In this document: positions 24,521 through 33,561 of the stretch, in pieces
Position numbering within the stretch: the first letter of the stretch is position 1
Layout: every line of letters starts with the position of its first letter
NCBI GenBank assembly: GCA_026391805.1
Contig: JAPLDJ010000009.1
Coordinates: forward strand, 186,001 to 250,000
Length of the DNA stretch: 64,000 bases
Reading direction: 5' to 3'
From: Bacteroidota bacterium
GTDB taxonomy: Bacteria; Bacteroidota; Bacteroidia; Bacteroidales; FEN-979
Position numbers and translations under genes: made by a program
The notes under the pieces: model-generated
Told to the model about the DNA's origin: nothing
The model's database searches: none
What the model saw: only the letters and a program-made list of their open reading frames with translations

Positions 24521-26524
24521 ATGGACCTAAAGGAATTTCAACAAGCCATCATCCGCGGCATCCCGGATCAGCTGCCATCTTTGCAGCCTTACGATCCGGA
24601 TACGAACCATGCACCGGTACGGAAAGACATTCTGACACCGGAAGAAAAAAACCTCGCCCTGCGGAATGCCCTGCGCTATTTCGACAGGAAACATCACGCG
24701 GTTCTTGTGCCCGAATTCGCGGAAGAGTTGAAACGATATGGCAGGATCTACATGTACCGGTTCCGGCCTGCATACAGGATGTATGCCCGCCACATTAATG
24801 AATACCCGCACAGGTCTGTCCAGGCTGCAGCCATCATGCTGATGATCCAGAACAACCTGGACCCCGCCGTGGCCCAGCATCCGCACGAGCTCATCACCTA
24901 TGGCGGCAACGGCGCCGTTTTCCAGAACTGGGCCCAGTACCTGCTTACCATGCAGTACCTGTCGGAAATGACCGACGAACAGACGCTGGTAATGTATTCC
25001 GGTCACCCCATGGGATTGTTTCCCTCGCACAGGGAGGCGCCACGGGTTGTGGTCACGAATGGCATGGTGATCCCCAACTATTCCTCCCCGGATCACTGGG
25101 AAAAATTCAATGCACTCGGCGTATCGCAGTATGGGCAGATGACCGCAGGATCGTACATGTACATCGGCCCGCAGGGCATTGTTCACGGTACAACTATTAC
25201 CGTGATGAATGCTGCCCGGCGTAAAGGCGACGGCTCCGTTGCAGGGAAGGTCTTTGTCACTTCAGGACTCGGAGGCATGTCGGGTGCACAGGGAAAAGCT
25301 TCAGTGATTGCAGGCGCCATCGGCGTGATTGCCGAGATCAATCCGAAAGCGGTTCTGAAACGGTTTGAGCAGGGATGGGTCGACGAGGTCCATACAAATC
25401 CTGATGAACTGATCGTCCGTATTAATAAGGCAAAAGAAAAGAAAGAAGCCGTCGCGCTGGCATACCAGGGCAACATCGTCGACCTCTGGGAAAAGCTTGC
25501 GGAGAAGAATGTTCACGTCGATCTTGGTTCCGACCAGACCTCCCTGCACAATCCCTGGTCGGGCGGATACTACCCGGCAGGATTGACCCTTGAAGAATCC
25601 AACGAGTTGATGGTAAAGGATCCCGTGCGGTTTCAAAAAGCAGTGCAGGAGTCCCTCATACGCCAGGTGAATGCAATTAAGAAAATGACGGAGAACGGGA
25701 TGTATTTCTGGGATTACGGCAATGCCTTCCTACTGGAAGCAGGGCGCGCCGGCGCTGATGTCATGAACCCCGACGGCACCTTCAAATACCCCTCCTATGT
25801 CCAGGACATCATGGGACCGCTCTTTTTTGATTACGGCTTTGGCCCCTTCCGCTGGGTCTGCACATCCGGCAACCCGGCCGATCTCGAGACCACCGACCGT
25901 ATTGCAGCAGAGGTACTGGAAGAGATCGCATCAAATTCACCAGTTGAAATCCGCGACCAGATGCGCGACAACATCCACTGGATCCGGGAGGCCGGGAACA
26001 ACAAGCTGGTGGTCGGTTCCCAGGCACGCATCCTTTATGCCGACTGCGAAGGCCGGACAAAGATCGCTGCCGCCTTTAACCTGGCGATACAGGAAGGGAC
26101 GATCTCTGCGCCCGTCGTCCTTGGCCGCGATCATCATGATGTATCAGGCACTGATTCACCGTTCCGTGAAACCTCCAACATCTACGACGGCTCGCAGTTC
26201 ACGGCCGACATGGCTGTTCAGAATGTGATCGGCGACGGTTTCCGGGGCGCCACCTGGGTGTCGCTGCACAACGGCGGCGGCGTAGGCTGGGGCGAAGTCA
26301 TCAACGGGGGATTCGGGATGCTTCTCGATGGAACATCTGAGGCTGACCAGCGGCTTCACAGCATGCTTCACTGGGATGTGAACAACGGCATCGCCCGCCG
26401 CGCCTGGGCCCGCAACAAGGAAGCCATCTTTGCGATTAACCGCGCAATGGAGGCGGAACCCAAACTGCACGTGACTTTACCAAATTTGGTTGATGATCAG
26501 GTTATTAATGTGGTGAATTGGTGA
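24521..26524 (+). CDS. hutU: Urocanate hydratase
   Basis: Converts urocanate to imidazolone propionate with NAD+ as an electrophilic cofactor (histidine degradation). The 667 residues fit the longer Bacteroidota form. Motifs include TYGGNGAVFQNWAQY near residue 127, MYSGHPMGLFPS, GQMTAGSYMYIGPQGIVHGT, the Rossmann-type GLGGMSGAQGKA, DQTSLHNPWSGGYYP and LHNGGGVGWGEVINGGFG. No other hut genes are near, so the pathway must be split. The last codons (VVNW then stop) already belong to a tandem repeat that continues past the gene. Confidence 0.95.
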   Translation: MDLKEFQQAIIRGIPDQLPSLQPYDPDTNHAPVRKDILTPEEKNLALRNALRYFDRKHHAVLVPEFAEELKRYGRIYMYRFRPAYRMYARHINEYPHRSVQAAAIMLMIQNNLDPAVAQHPHELITYGGNGAVFQNWAQYLLTMQYLSEMTDEQTLVMYSGHPMGLFPSHREAPRVVVTNGMVIPNYSSPDHWEKFNALGVSQYGQMTAGSYMYIGPQGIVHGTTITVMNAARRKGDGSVAGKVFVTSGLGGMSGAQGKASVIAGAIGVIAEINPKAVLKRFEQGWVDEVHTNPDELIVRINKAKEKKEAVALAYQGNIVDLWEKLAEKNVHVDLGSDQTSLHNPWSGGYYPAGLTLEESNELMVKDPVRFQKAVQESLIRQVNAIKKMTENGMYFWDYGNAFLLEAGRAGADVMNPDGTFKYPSYVQDIMGPLFFDYGFGPFRWVCTSGNPADLETTDRIAAEVLEEIASNSPVEIRDQMRDNIHWIREAGNNKLVVGSQARILYADCEGRTKIAAAFNLAIQEGTISAPVVLGRDHHDVSGTDSPFRETSNIYDGSQFTADMAVQNVIGDGFRGATWVSLHNGGGVGWGEVINGGFGMLLDGTSEADQRLHSMLHWDVNNGIARRAWARNKEAIFAINRAMEAEPKLHVTLPNLVDDQVINVVNW

Positions 26525-26605
26525 ATTGGTGAACCGGCGAATTGGCACACTGGCATACTGGTGAACTGGTGCAGTGGTGTAATGGTGCAATGGTGCAAAA
26601 GATTA
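26510..26605 (+). repeat. Tandem 9-10 bp repeat overlapping the hutU 3' end
   Basis: Units of the type GTGAATTG, GTGAACCG, CACACTGGCATACTG and GTGCAATG continue from the last codons of hutU for about 90 bp. The period is roughly 8-10 bp and the sequence degenerates with distance from the gene. Confidence 0.65.
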
Positions 26606-26620
26606 AGATTATATTCAGAC

Positions 26621-26647
26621 AACCGCGTAGCGGTGACATTTTTCTAG
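26621..26647 (+). repeat. 27-bp REP-like element, copy 1
   Basis: Begins AACCGCGTAGCGGTGACATT and ends TTTCTAG. It contains the mini-hairpin CCGC-GTA-GCGG. One of six near-identical copies in the window. Confidence 0.75.
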
Positions 26648-26671
26648 ATAAGGTTCCGAAAAATTCCAATG

Positions 26672-26698
26672 AACCGCGTAGCGGTGAAATTATTGTAG
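26672..26698 (+). repeat. 27-bp REP-like element, copy 2
   Basis: Same CCGC-GTA-GCGG core as copy 1, 51 bp further on, ending GAAATTATTGTAG. It lies just before the stop codon of the convergent TPR gene. Confidence 0.75.
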
Positions 26699-26711
26699 AG
26701 AAAATCGTCTT

Positions 26712-28736
26712 CTATTTCATTTGCGAGAATATCTTTGAAAGGATCTCCTTTTTTCCCGCCGTAAATGAATACCCGGCCTGTTCGAGCTTTTCGACCCCTG
26801 CCATGCCTTCGTTCAGAACCGGCTCAATGGATTGTGCCTGGTTGATGTAGCCGTTTGCATAGGCAATCTCATTTTTCAGATACGATACGACCGCCATGCC
26901 AAGGAGTGCATCGATGTTCCTGTCGCTGGTTTCAAGACATTTTCTGTAATACGCCCCGGCATTTTCAACATCGCTTTTCAGCAGGTAGGAATTTCCAAGA
27001 CTTGCCAGGAGATCTGCACTTTGCGGGTTTTTATTCAGCCCTTCGAGGCCGATCCGGATCGCGCTGTCGGGAAGGTTCATCTGGCAATAGATCAGGCCCA
27101 GGTTGCTGTATGCCGAAATATATCCCGGCTTCAGCTTCACCGCCCGTTTCAGGTCGGATATGGCCTTGTCATACTGCCCGAGGGATCCGTAGGTAACCCC
27201 CCGGTTATGGTAGACAAGGGTATAGGCTGTATCGATCTCAATCGCTTTGGTGAAATCGCTGATGGCATCCTCAACCCTTCCAAGATTACCGTACACCATC
27301 CCTCGGTTGGCAAACGAAACAGGGTATTTCGGGTCAACGGCGATGGCCTTCGTAAAATCGGCAAGGGCATTGTCCCACTGGCCTTCCTGAGTGTAAGCAA
27401 TTCCACGGTTGGAATAGGAAGCGACACTCTTCCCCGGGTATTTTTCGATGACATCGGTCCAGAGTGAAATGTCGTTCTTCCAGGTTTCGCAGCGGTTCCA
27501 GGTCAGTACCATAAAAACGATAAGGTAAACGCCCATTCCGGTCAGAATAAGTTGTTTCTGCTGCGCTTTCTTCGTAATTAATTGATCCGCTCCCCAGACC
27601 GCCATGAAAATGAGTCCGAAATAGGCGACATAGGTATAGCGGTCGGCGAGAAAAGCGCTGCCTGCAGCAAAGATCTGAAGCAGGAAGATCACATTGACAA
27701 GAAAGAACAGGGCTCCGAAAACGACGGCCCGGGTGCGACGAACGGTTCGGTATACCAAAAAGATCATCAGCAGGGTCAGCAGCGGATTCAGGTAATAGAA
27801 AAGCGGGAGTGCATTCCCGGGTGAAACAGGGTAAGGGTAAACCGCGCTCTGCTGGTAAGGAAAAAGAAATTTGACAACATAGGCATTCAGCGCAAAAAGG
27901 CCATAGAAGAAGCGATCGCTGAAGCTGAGGATTTTATTGACTGTAAGAAGTCCTACCTTGAACAGGATAAAGATCCCCAGGCAGCCGAAGAAAAACGATA
28001 ACAGGAAATGCGGGATCTTTTCCGCGATCAACCTGAACTTAAGTGGGCGTTCAAGGTAATAATCGATCAGCAGCAGGCTGAGCGGAAGCGTTACGGCTTC
28101 AATTTTTGATAGCAATGCAAGAAAAAAGAAGAGCAGTGTCAGCCGGTAATTCGTTGTGGCTTTCTCCCCGCCCCGAATGAATTTCACATGCATGACAAGC
28201 GCCGCCAGGTAAAAAAGGCTGTAAAGAACATCCTTTCGCTCCGCGATCCATACAACCGACTCCACACGCATGGGGTGAATGCCGAAGAGCAGCGCCCCGG
28301 CCGCTGCCAGAATGAGGTTTATCTTCAGCAACCGTAATAGTTGGAAGACAAGCAGCGTGCATACCAGGTGAATAAGAAGGTTGGTGATATGATACGGAAG
28401 AGGATGAACGCCGAACAGCTTGTATTCGATGGCATACGTGATCAGTGGCAACGGCACATAAGTTCCGTTCACCTGTTTTGTGAACATCAGTTTAAGCGAC
28501 TGAAAATTCAGTTCGCGTATGTAATGGTTTTCCGTCACATAGGCATTATCATCCCATGTCGTGATGAAAGTATTCTTCAATGAAGGGAAAAAGGCGATGA
28601 AGGTCAGGACAACAATCACTGCGGCCAGAAAGCGCGGATCCTCAAAAAGCGGCTTCTTCACCGTGTACTGTTTCGCCGGTTGCTTGACCCGGGTTCCGGA
28701 TCGGCTTTGGCTGATTTTTTTTGGTTTGCTGGTCAT
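26712..28736 (-). CDS. TMTC-like membrane protein with TPR domain
   Basis: A 674-residue protein with a basic N-terminus, about 11 membrane helices (about 35-430) and a C-terminal tetratricopeptide solenoid (about 450-660; repeats such as YSNRGIAYTQEGQWDNALADF). The first loop carries TWDDNAYV with the acidic pair of GT-C glycosyltransferases, and a later loop has HPMRVESVVWIAERKDVL. This architecture matches TMTC-type proteins, which are O-mannosyltransferases in eukaryotes. A protein-glycosylation role is an inference. Confidence 0.8.
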   Translation of the reverse strand: MTSKPKKISQSRSGTRVKQPAKQYTVKKPLFEDPRFLAAVIVVLTFIAFFPSLKNTFITTWDDNAYVTENHYIRELNFQSLKLMFTKQVNGTYVPLPLITYAIEYKLFGVHPLPYHITNLLIHLVCTLLVFQLLRLLKINLILAAAGALLFGIHPMRVESVVWIAERKDVLYSLFYLAALVMHVKFIRGGEKATTNYRLTLLFFFLALLSKIEAVTLPLSLLLIDYYLERPLKFRLIAEKIPHFLLSFFFGCLGIFILFKVGLLTVNKILSFSDRFFYGLFALNAYVVKFLFPYQQSAVYPYPVSPGNALPLFYYLNPLLTLLMIFLVYRTVRRTRAVVFGALFFLVNVIFLLQIFAAGSAFLADRYTYVAYFGLIFMAVWGADQLITKKAQQKQLILTGMGVYLIVFMVLTWNRCETWKNDISLWTDVIEKYPGKSVASYSNRGIAYTQEGQWDNALADFTKAIAVDPKYPVSFANRGMVYGNLGRVEDAISDFTKAIEIDTAYTLVYHNRGVTYGSLGQYDKAISDLKRAVKLKPGYISAYSNLGLIYCQMNLPDSAIRIGLEGLNKNPQSADLLASLGNSYLLKSDVENAGAYYRKCLETSDRNIDALLGMAVVSYLKNEIAYANGYINQAQSIEPVLNEGMAGVEKLEQAGYSFTAGKKEILSKIFSQMK

Positions 28737-28820
28737 TCAGATGAGAATTCGGTAATAACTGATCCCGGAAAATCCGGGAAGTAAAATTAATAAGAAAACA
28801 GTTCTGCCAAAACCAGCTTT

Positions 28821-29631
28821 CATTATTATAGATGGCGCGCGCCTCTGGCGCGTGCCAAGGAGTAATTTGAGTCTCACGAATAAAAAAAGTTGCATTTCAT
28901 GTATTACTTTTTGAATTATAACCGATTAAAGAGAAAAATTAAACAATGTCACATAAGTATAAAATCAAAGACAATGATCAGGGGTACTTTCTTACTTTAA
29001 CCGTTACCGAATGGATTGATGTCTTTACAAGAAAAAACCATAAAATGAAGATCATTGAATCTCTTGGTTTTTGCCAAAAAGTGAAAGGTCTTGAACTGTT
29101 TGGTTATTGTCTTATGCCAAGTCATTTGCATTTGATTGCCAGAGGATCCAGGGATAATCTACTTTCGTCTATAATCCATGATTTTAAAAGCTATACTGCA
29201 AAAGCTATTCTTCAGCAGATAATCGAGGAGCCTGAAAGTAGGAGGAAATGGATGCTGGATCAATTTCAATTTGCCGGCAAATATCTTAACAGAATCGACA
29301 AATATAAATTCTGGCAGGATGGATATCATGCCGAAATCATTTTTAGTCCAGAGGTTTTTTATCAGAAATTGAACTATATCCATTTTAACCCTGTCAAGGA
29401 TTTGATTGTCGAAAAGCCGGAGGAATATCTTTTTAGTTCTGCCAGAAATTATGCAGGTTTAAGAAGTTATTTGAATGTAATTCTCGAAACTCCGCAATTG
29501 ATTACATATTAATATATTCAACTGAGCAAAATTCCAGAAGCACCCTCCTTAGCAAACTCTAAAAGGTGCGTGTTTGAGAGAATCTCGCCGGAGGCGAGGA
29601 GCCCATAAGCACGCGCTGGAAGCGCGCGCTT
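28821..29631 (+). mobile_element. RAYT unit: REP-associated transposase with flanking hairpins
   Basis: Before the transposase gene lies CATTATTATAG (28821-28831), then a hairpin GGCGCGCGCC-TCT-GGCGCGTGCC (28834-28856). After the gene are two hairpins: CTCGCC-GGA-GGCGAG (29584-29598) and a larger one at 29607-29631 with arms AAGCACGCGCT / AGCGCGCGCTT. All have 3-nt loops. Short-loop GC-rich hairpins on both sides are typical of RAYT genes with their REP/BIME sequences. No terminal inverted repeats or target duplications of a classical IS are seen. Confidence 0.65.
28946..29512 (+). CDS. REP-associated tyrosine transposase (RAYT, Y1 family)
   Basis: A 188-residue single-domain HUH nuclease related to the IS200/IS605 transposase TnpA. 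The metal-binding HUH motif is in MPSHLHLIARG (about residues 58-68). The candidate catalytic Tyr lies in the helix ending KLNYIHFNPVKDLIVEKPEEY (about 148), and WQDGYHAEII precedes it. RAYTs are domesticated, usually immobile proteins that spread REP hairpins; the flanking hairpins fit that. The gene appears intact. Confidence 0.88.
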   Translation: MSHKYKIKDNDQGYFLTLTVTEWIDVFTRKNHKMKIIESLGFCQKVKGLELFGYCLMPSHLHLIARGSRDNLLSSIIHDFKSYTAKAILQQIIEEPESRRKWMLDQFQFAGKYLNRIDKYKFWQDGYHAEIIFSPEVFYQKLNYIHFNPVKDLIVEKPEEYLFSSARNYAGLRSYLNVILETPQLITY

Positions 29632-29662
29632 GTTAAAGACGCAAAATGTTAATGACAAACCT

Positions 29663-29692
29663 TTGTTTTTGTCAAAATATGTCCTAATTTTA
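29663..29692 (+). promoter_or_regulatory. Promoter candidate for the prolyl oligopeptidase
   Basis: TTG (29663-29665), a 19-nt spacer, then TAATTTTA (29685-29692), one base from the TAnnTTTG consensus. It lies 58 bp upstream of the ATG. Confidence 0.45.
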
Positions 29693-29750
29693 CTGCAACA
29701 TACCAATTGCTGCATTATTCGGGTTTGTTCACGTTCTTAAAATCTGGCCT

Positions 29751-31859
29751 ATGAAAAAATTTACACTTTTATTCATCATTCCTGCCCTGCTCCTTATGAC
29801 CTCCTGCAAACACAAGCTTTCCTACCCCGTAACGAAGAAAGTGGATACCGTTGACAACTATTTCGGCACCAAGGTCGCCGACCCTTACCGCTGGCTCGAG
29901 AACGACACTTCAAAAGAAACGGCCGAATGGGTTAAGGCGCAGAACGCAGTGACGGAAAACTACCTTGCAAAGATCCCGTTCAGGGAGAAGATCAGGGAAA
30001 CGCTTAAGAAGAGATGGAATTACCCCAAATACGGCATACCCTTCCGCGAAGGTCCGTGGTATTTCTATTTCAAGAACGACGGGCTGCAGAACCAGTCGGT
30101 ACTCTATGTACGCAAGGGAATTGAAGGAACCCCGAAGGTACTTCTCGACCCGAATACCCTGTCGCCCGACGGGACCATCGCACTGGGCGGCATCTCGGCT
30201 TCCCATGACGGCAAATACCTCGCTTACAGCGTCGCACGCAGCGGGTCCGACTGGAACGAGGTCATCATCCTTGAGATCGAGTCGGGCAAGCAACTGCCGG
30301 ATACCCTGAAATGGGTCAAATTTTCGGGCATGTCGTGGCAGAAGGACGGCTTCTATTACAGCCGGTTCGAAGAACCGAAACCCGGTGAAGAACTGACCGC
30401 CCAGAACAAGAACCATAAAGTCTATTACCATGTGGCGGGTACGCCCCAGAAGAGTGACCGGCTGGTTTATGAGAACCCTAAATTCCCTGAACGGAACTAT
30501 GGCGCCCAGGTGACGGAAGATGAGCGTTTCCTCATCCTCTACGAATCCGAATCCACCACCGGGAATGCGCTCTATTACCAGGACCTGACCACAAAGCAGG
30601 CCGGGTTCAAGCCGCTGGTGACGGGCTTTGAGAACGATTACACCGTGATCGACAATGCCGGCGGAAAGCTGATCGTCATGACCAATTGCAAGGCGCCGAA
30701 GAAGAAGCTGATCCTCATGGATCCGGAGTTGCCGGATCCGGCAAACTGGAAAACAATCATCCCTGAGCGGGACGACGTGCTCGAATCGGCTGACCTAGCC
30801 GGCGACCGGATCATCTCCACATACATGCAAAAAGCCCTCAGCAAGGCCTTTGTGTACGATCTGAAGGGCAAGTTCCTGCACGAAATGGTGCTTCCGGGCC
30901 TTGGAACGCTTACCGGTATCAGCGGCAAATCAGGGCAGAACATTGCCTTTTACGGCTACACCGGGTTCAGGTACCCGACTACCATCTTCAAATACGATGT
31001 AAAAGAGAACAAATCTTCGGTTTACAATGCCCCCGAGATCCAGTTCACACCGGATGACTATGAGACTACGCAGGTATACTTCAGCAGCAAGGACAAGACG
31101 ACGGTCTCGATGTTCCTGGTCTATAAAAAGGGCCTTAAGCTCGACGGCAACAACCCGACGCTGCTTTACGGCTATGGCGGGTTTAACGTTTCGCTGACGC
31201 CGAACTTCAGCATCGGCCGGACGATCTTCCTCGAAAACGGCGGCGTTTATGCCGTGGCCAACATCCGCGGGGGCGGCGAATACGGCGAAGAGTGGCACAA
31301 AGGCGGCATCAAGGAGAAGAAGCAGAACGTGTTCGACGATTTCATCGCCGCTGCCGAATACCTGATCAGCGAGAAGTACACCAACCCGCAGAAGCTGGCC
31401 ATCATGGGCGGCTCCAACGGCGGGCTGCTGATGGGCGCCTGCATGACACAGCGTCCCGAACTCTTTAAGGTGGTCGTTTCGCAGGTCGGCGTGATGGACA
31501 TGCTGCGCTACCACAAGTTCACCATCGGACGCGCCTGGGCCAGCGATTACGGCACCAGCGACACGAAGGAGGGCTTTGAGTACCTCTACAAGTATTCGCC
31601 CCTGCACAACCTGAAGAAAGGCGTGAAGTACCCGGCCACGCTTGCCCTCACCGGCGACCACGACGACCGCGTAGTGCCCATGCACACCTTCAAGTTCATC
31701 GCCACGCTCCAGGAAGACCAGGAAGGCTGTAACCCGGTGATCGTGCGCATCGAGACCAAGGCCGGGCACGGCGGCGGCAAGCCGACCACAAAGGTGATCG
31801 AAGAATCAGCCGATACCTGGTCGTTTGTGATGTACAATCTTGGAATGGAGGTAAAGTAG
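29751..31859 (+). CDS. Prolyl oligopeptidase (S9A) lipoprotein
   Basis: Serine peptidase that cuts short peptides after proline, here anchored as a lipoprotein (lipobox LLMTSC, Cys19). After the signal come a propeller domain (about 75-430) and the alpha/beta-hydrolase domain. The catalytic triad is visible: Ser555 in GGSNGGLLMG, Asp in TGDHDDRVVPMHTF and His in KAGHGGGKP. The N-terminal DPYRWLEND motif is also typical. The 702-residue length is normal. GC content is higher than most of the window. Confidence 0.95.
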   Translation: MKKFTLLFIIPALLLMTSCKHKLSYPVTKKVDTVDNYFGTKVADPYRWLENDTSKETAEWVKAQNAVTENYLAKIPFREKIRETLKKRWNYPKYGIPFREGPWYFYFKNDGLQNQSVLYVRKGIEGTPKVLLDPNTLSPDGTIALGGISASHDGKYLAYSVARSGSDWNEVIILEIESGKQLPDTLKWVKFSGMSWQKDGFYYSRFEEPKPGEELTAQNKNHKVYYHVAGTPQKSDRLVYENPKFPERNYGAQVTEDERFLILYESESTTGNALYYQDLTTKQAGFKPLVTGFENDYTVIDNAGGKLIVMTNCKAPKKKLILMDPELPDPANWKTIIPERDDVLESADLAGDRIISTYMQKALSKAFVYDLKGKFLHEMVLPGLGTLTGISGKSGQNIAFYGYTGFRYPTTIFKYDVKENKSSVYNAPEIQFTPDDYETTQVYFSSKDKTTVSMFLVYKKGLKLDGNNPTLLYGYGGFNVSLTPNFSIGRTIFLENGGVYAVANIRGGGEYGEEWHKGGIKEKKQNVFDDFIAAAEYLISEKYTNPQKLAIMGGSNGGLLMGACMTQRPELFKVVVSQVGVMDMLRYHKFTIGRAWASDYGTSDTKEGFEYLYKYSPLHNLKKGVKYPATLALTGDHDDRVVPMHTFKFIATLQEDQEGCNPVIVRIETKAGHGGGKPTTKVIEESADTWSFVMYNLGMEVK

Positions 31860-32204
31860 AAGACAGAGGTCGGAGGTCTGAGGTCAGAAATTGCACTTCA
31901 CACTTCAGACTTCAGATTCAGTATTTCAGATTTCAGACTTCGGATTTGGAGTTTGGCATTTGGCACTTTGACATATTTTGGAGGATGGAGAATGAAAAGT
32001 TGATGCTGGATGCTGGATGAAAGATTTCTGTGAAATCTTTGGAATCTGTGGTGAATAAATGAGGTCGGAAATCTGAGGTCTGATGGCTGAAATATCTGAT
32101 TTTATTGACGGTATAGAGATAATTGGCAAAAAGCCGTAAAAAAAGTTATCAACAACCGTATTACCTTTTCAGATAAACCGGATTAATGTCTGAATTTATT
32201 CAGC
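31860..32204. repeat. 345-bp spacer made of mosaic short-period repeats
   Basis: From about 31860 to 32100 the spacer is almost wholly repeats: GAGGTCGGAGGTCTGAGGTC, GCACTTCACACTTCAGACTT, CAGATTTCAGACTTCGG, GGAGTTTGGCATTTGG, GATGCTGGATGCTGGATG, and TCTGTGAAATCTTTGGAATC. The last 100 bp are AT-rich, with a weak -7-like TACCTTTT at 32162-32169 upstream of the sigma factor. No gene is seen. Confidence 0.65.
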
Positions 32205-32786
32205 ATGATCTATTTTTCGGATGAAGCATTACTGTATGGACTGAAAGAAAAGCGCACGGACTGTATCCGGCAGCTTTACAGGGATTATTTTCCCCTCGCC
32301 CGGTCTATCGTCGAGAAAAACTCCGGGAGCTACCAGGATGCGGAAGATGTATTCCAGGACGGGATCATCGTTTTGTACCAGAAGATCCGTTCCGGCCCCG
32401 TGCAGCTCAATTGCAGCCTCAAAACCTTTTTCTACTCCATTTGCAGGAACATCTGGATGCAGCGGCTCGACCGGAAATGGCGGTTGCTCTACCAGGATGA
32501 ATTTGTAAATGAACCGCTGGAAGACTATGATGCTCCAGCCTTCGAGATCCACGAGGATAAGCTCGAGAAGACACGGCTTTACCAGTTGCATTTTCTTTCA
32601 CTGCCTGCCGATTGCCAGAAAATACTGAGGATGTTCCTTTCAAAAGTAAGCATGAAGGAGATCACAGTAACGATGGGATTTAAGGATGTGACCTATGCAA
32701 AAACCCGGAAATACTTATGCAAAAACATGCTCCGTAAGAAAATCTTACGGGATCCGATGTATCAAAGGTTTTTACATTATGAGTGA
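32205..32786 (+). CDS. Sigma-70 family (ECF-like) sigma factor of the CHAT operon
   Basis: A 193-residue sigma factor. Region 2 is about residues 22-92 (RQLYRDYFPLARSIVEKN, DAEDVFQDGIIVLYQKI, LKTFFYSICRNIWMQRL). Region 4 is about 125-185 (LPADCQKILRMFLSKVSMKEI, TYAKTRKYLCKNMLR). Its stop overlaps the next gene, whose ATG lies inside its last codons (32779). Together with that membrane protein it looks like a sigma/anti-sigma pair controlling or sensing the CHAT protease encoded third. Confidence 0.9.
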   Translation: MIYFSDEALLYGLKEKRTDCIRQLYRDYFPLARSIVEKNSGSYQDAEDVFQDGIIVLYQKIRSGPVQLNCSLKTFFYSICRNIWMQRLDRKWRLLYQDEFVNEPLEDYDAPAFEIHEDKLEKTRLYQLHFLSLPADCQKILRMFLSKVSMKEITVTMGFKDVTYAKTRKYLCKNMLRKKILRDPMYQRFLHYE

Positions 32787-33561
32787 CAGGAAAAAAATTC
32801 CGGAATGGATCGACCGTTTTAACAATGGCGAATTATCAGGAAAAGAGTTGACCTCCTTTCTTGAAATGGCTCAACGGGATCCAAGACTCAGCGAGGAGAT
32901 CAGGCTCGACAAGGAGCTTGACTCAATCCTGACAGATGAGGATTTGCTTGAATTAAGGGCAAAGATCCGAAGTATCTCAGATAAGAAATTAAAAACAAAA
33001 AGAAACCGGCGAAAATTCTACCTGATGGCAGCTTCATTCCTTCTCCTGGCTGGTCTAGGTCTGCTGCTCTTTTATTTCAGAGGGATAAGGAACAGCAATG
33101 TTGAATCGAGTGAAAATGAGACTGGGAAAAAAAAGGTACCACCCGCTGAACAAATGCAAGCAATTCAAAAAAAGAATCCAGCCATAGCCTCACTCGATAC
33201 CGGGAATAATATCAGCATAGAGCAAAAAAATAAAATTCTTCTTGCCAGTTTTGAAAAAAATCCTTCCTATGAAAACCTGATCGGGGCGACAAGAGATGCC
33301 GGAAATTTCCGGATGGTCTTTCCTTTGATCGGCCATCGTTTCAGCATTAGCGATGTCATTCAGTTTGAATGGGAACTTGACAACTCTGATGTAATCAAAC
33401 TACAGCTATTCAACAACAAAGGTATTGCTGTTCATCAAACCGGAAATATAGGAACGAACCGATATTCAATTCAAAAAAGTGAATTAAAACGAGGACTCTA
33501 TTATTTTATAATATTGCATGGTGAGGACATCCTCTATTTCGGGAAATTCACCATTGAATGA
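32779..33561 (+). CDS. Single-pass membrane protein, probable anti-sigma factor
   Basis: A 260-residue protein starting at the ATG overlapping the sigma stop by 8 bp; a longer in-frame form would begin inside the sigma gene and is unlikely. Residues 1-78 are cytosolic, acidic and helical (IPEWIDRFNNGELSGKELT, like anti-sigma N-termini), with no zinc ligands. There is one membrane helix (about 79-100). A low-complexity tether and a periplasmic beta domain follow (about 170-260, RFSISDVIQFEWELDN). The family is not recognised by name. An anti-sigma role is inferred from topology and operon position. Its stop overlaps the CHAT gene (ATGA). Confidence 0.7.
   Translation: MSDRKKIPEWIDRFNNGELSGKELTSFLEMAQRDPRLSEEIRLDKELDSILTDEDLLELRAKIRSISDKKLKTKRNRRKFYLMAASFLLLAGLGLLLFYFRGIRNSNVESSENETGKKKVPPAEQMQAIQKKNPAIASLDTGNNISIEQKNKILLASFEKNPSYENLIGATRDAGNFRMVFPLIGHRFSISDVIQFEWELDNSDVIKLQLFNNKGIAVHQTGNIGTNRYSIQKSELKRGLYYFIILHGEDILYFGKFTIE

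Noticed and set aside
24527-25186. 219-codon frame antisense to hutU
   Set aside because: hutU is unmistakable in the opposite strand; the antisense frame has no family features.
30930-31769. 279-codon frame antisense to the prolyl oligopeptidase
   Set aside because: A high-GC gene often leaves long antisense frames; the catalytic triad on the plus strand settles the coding strand.
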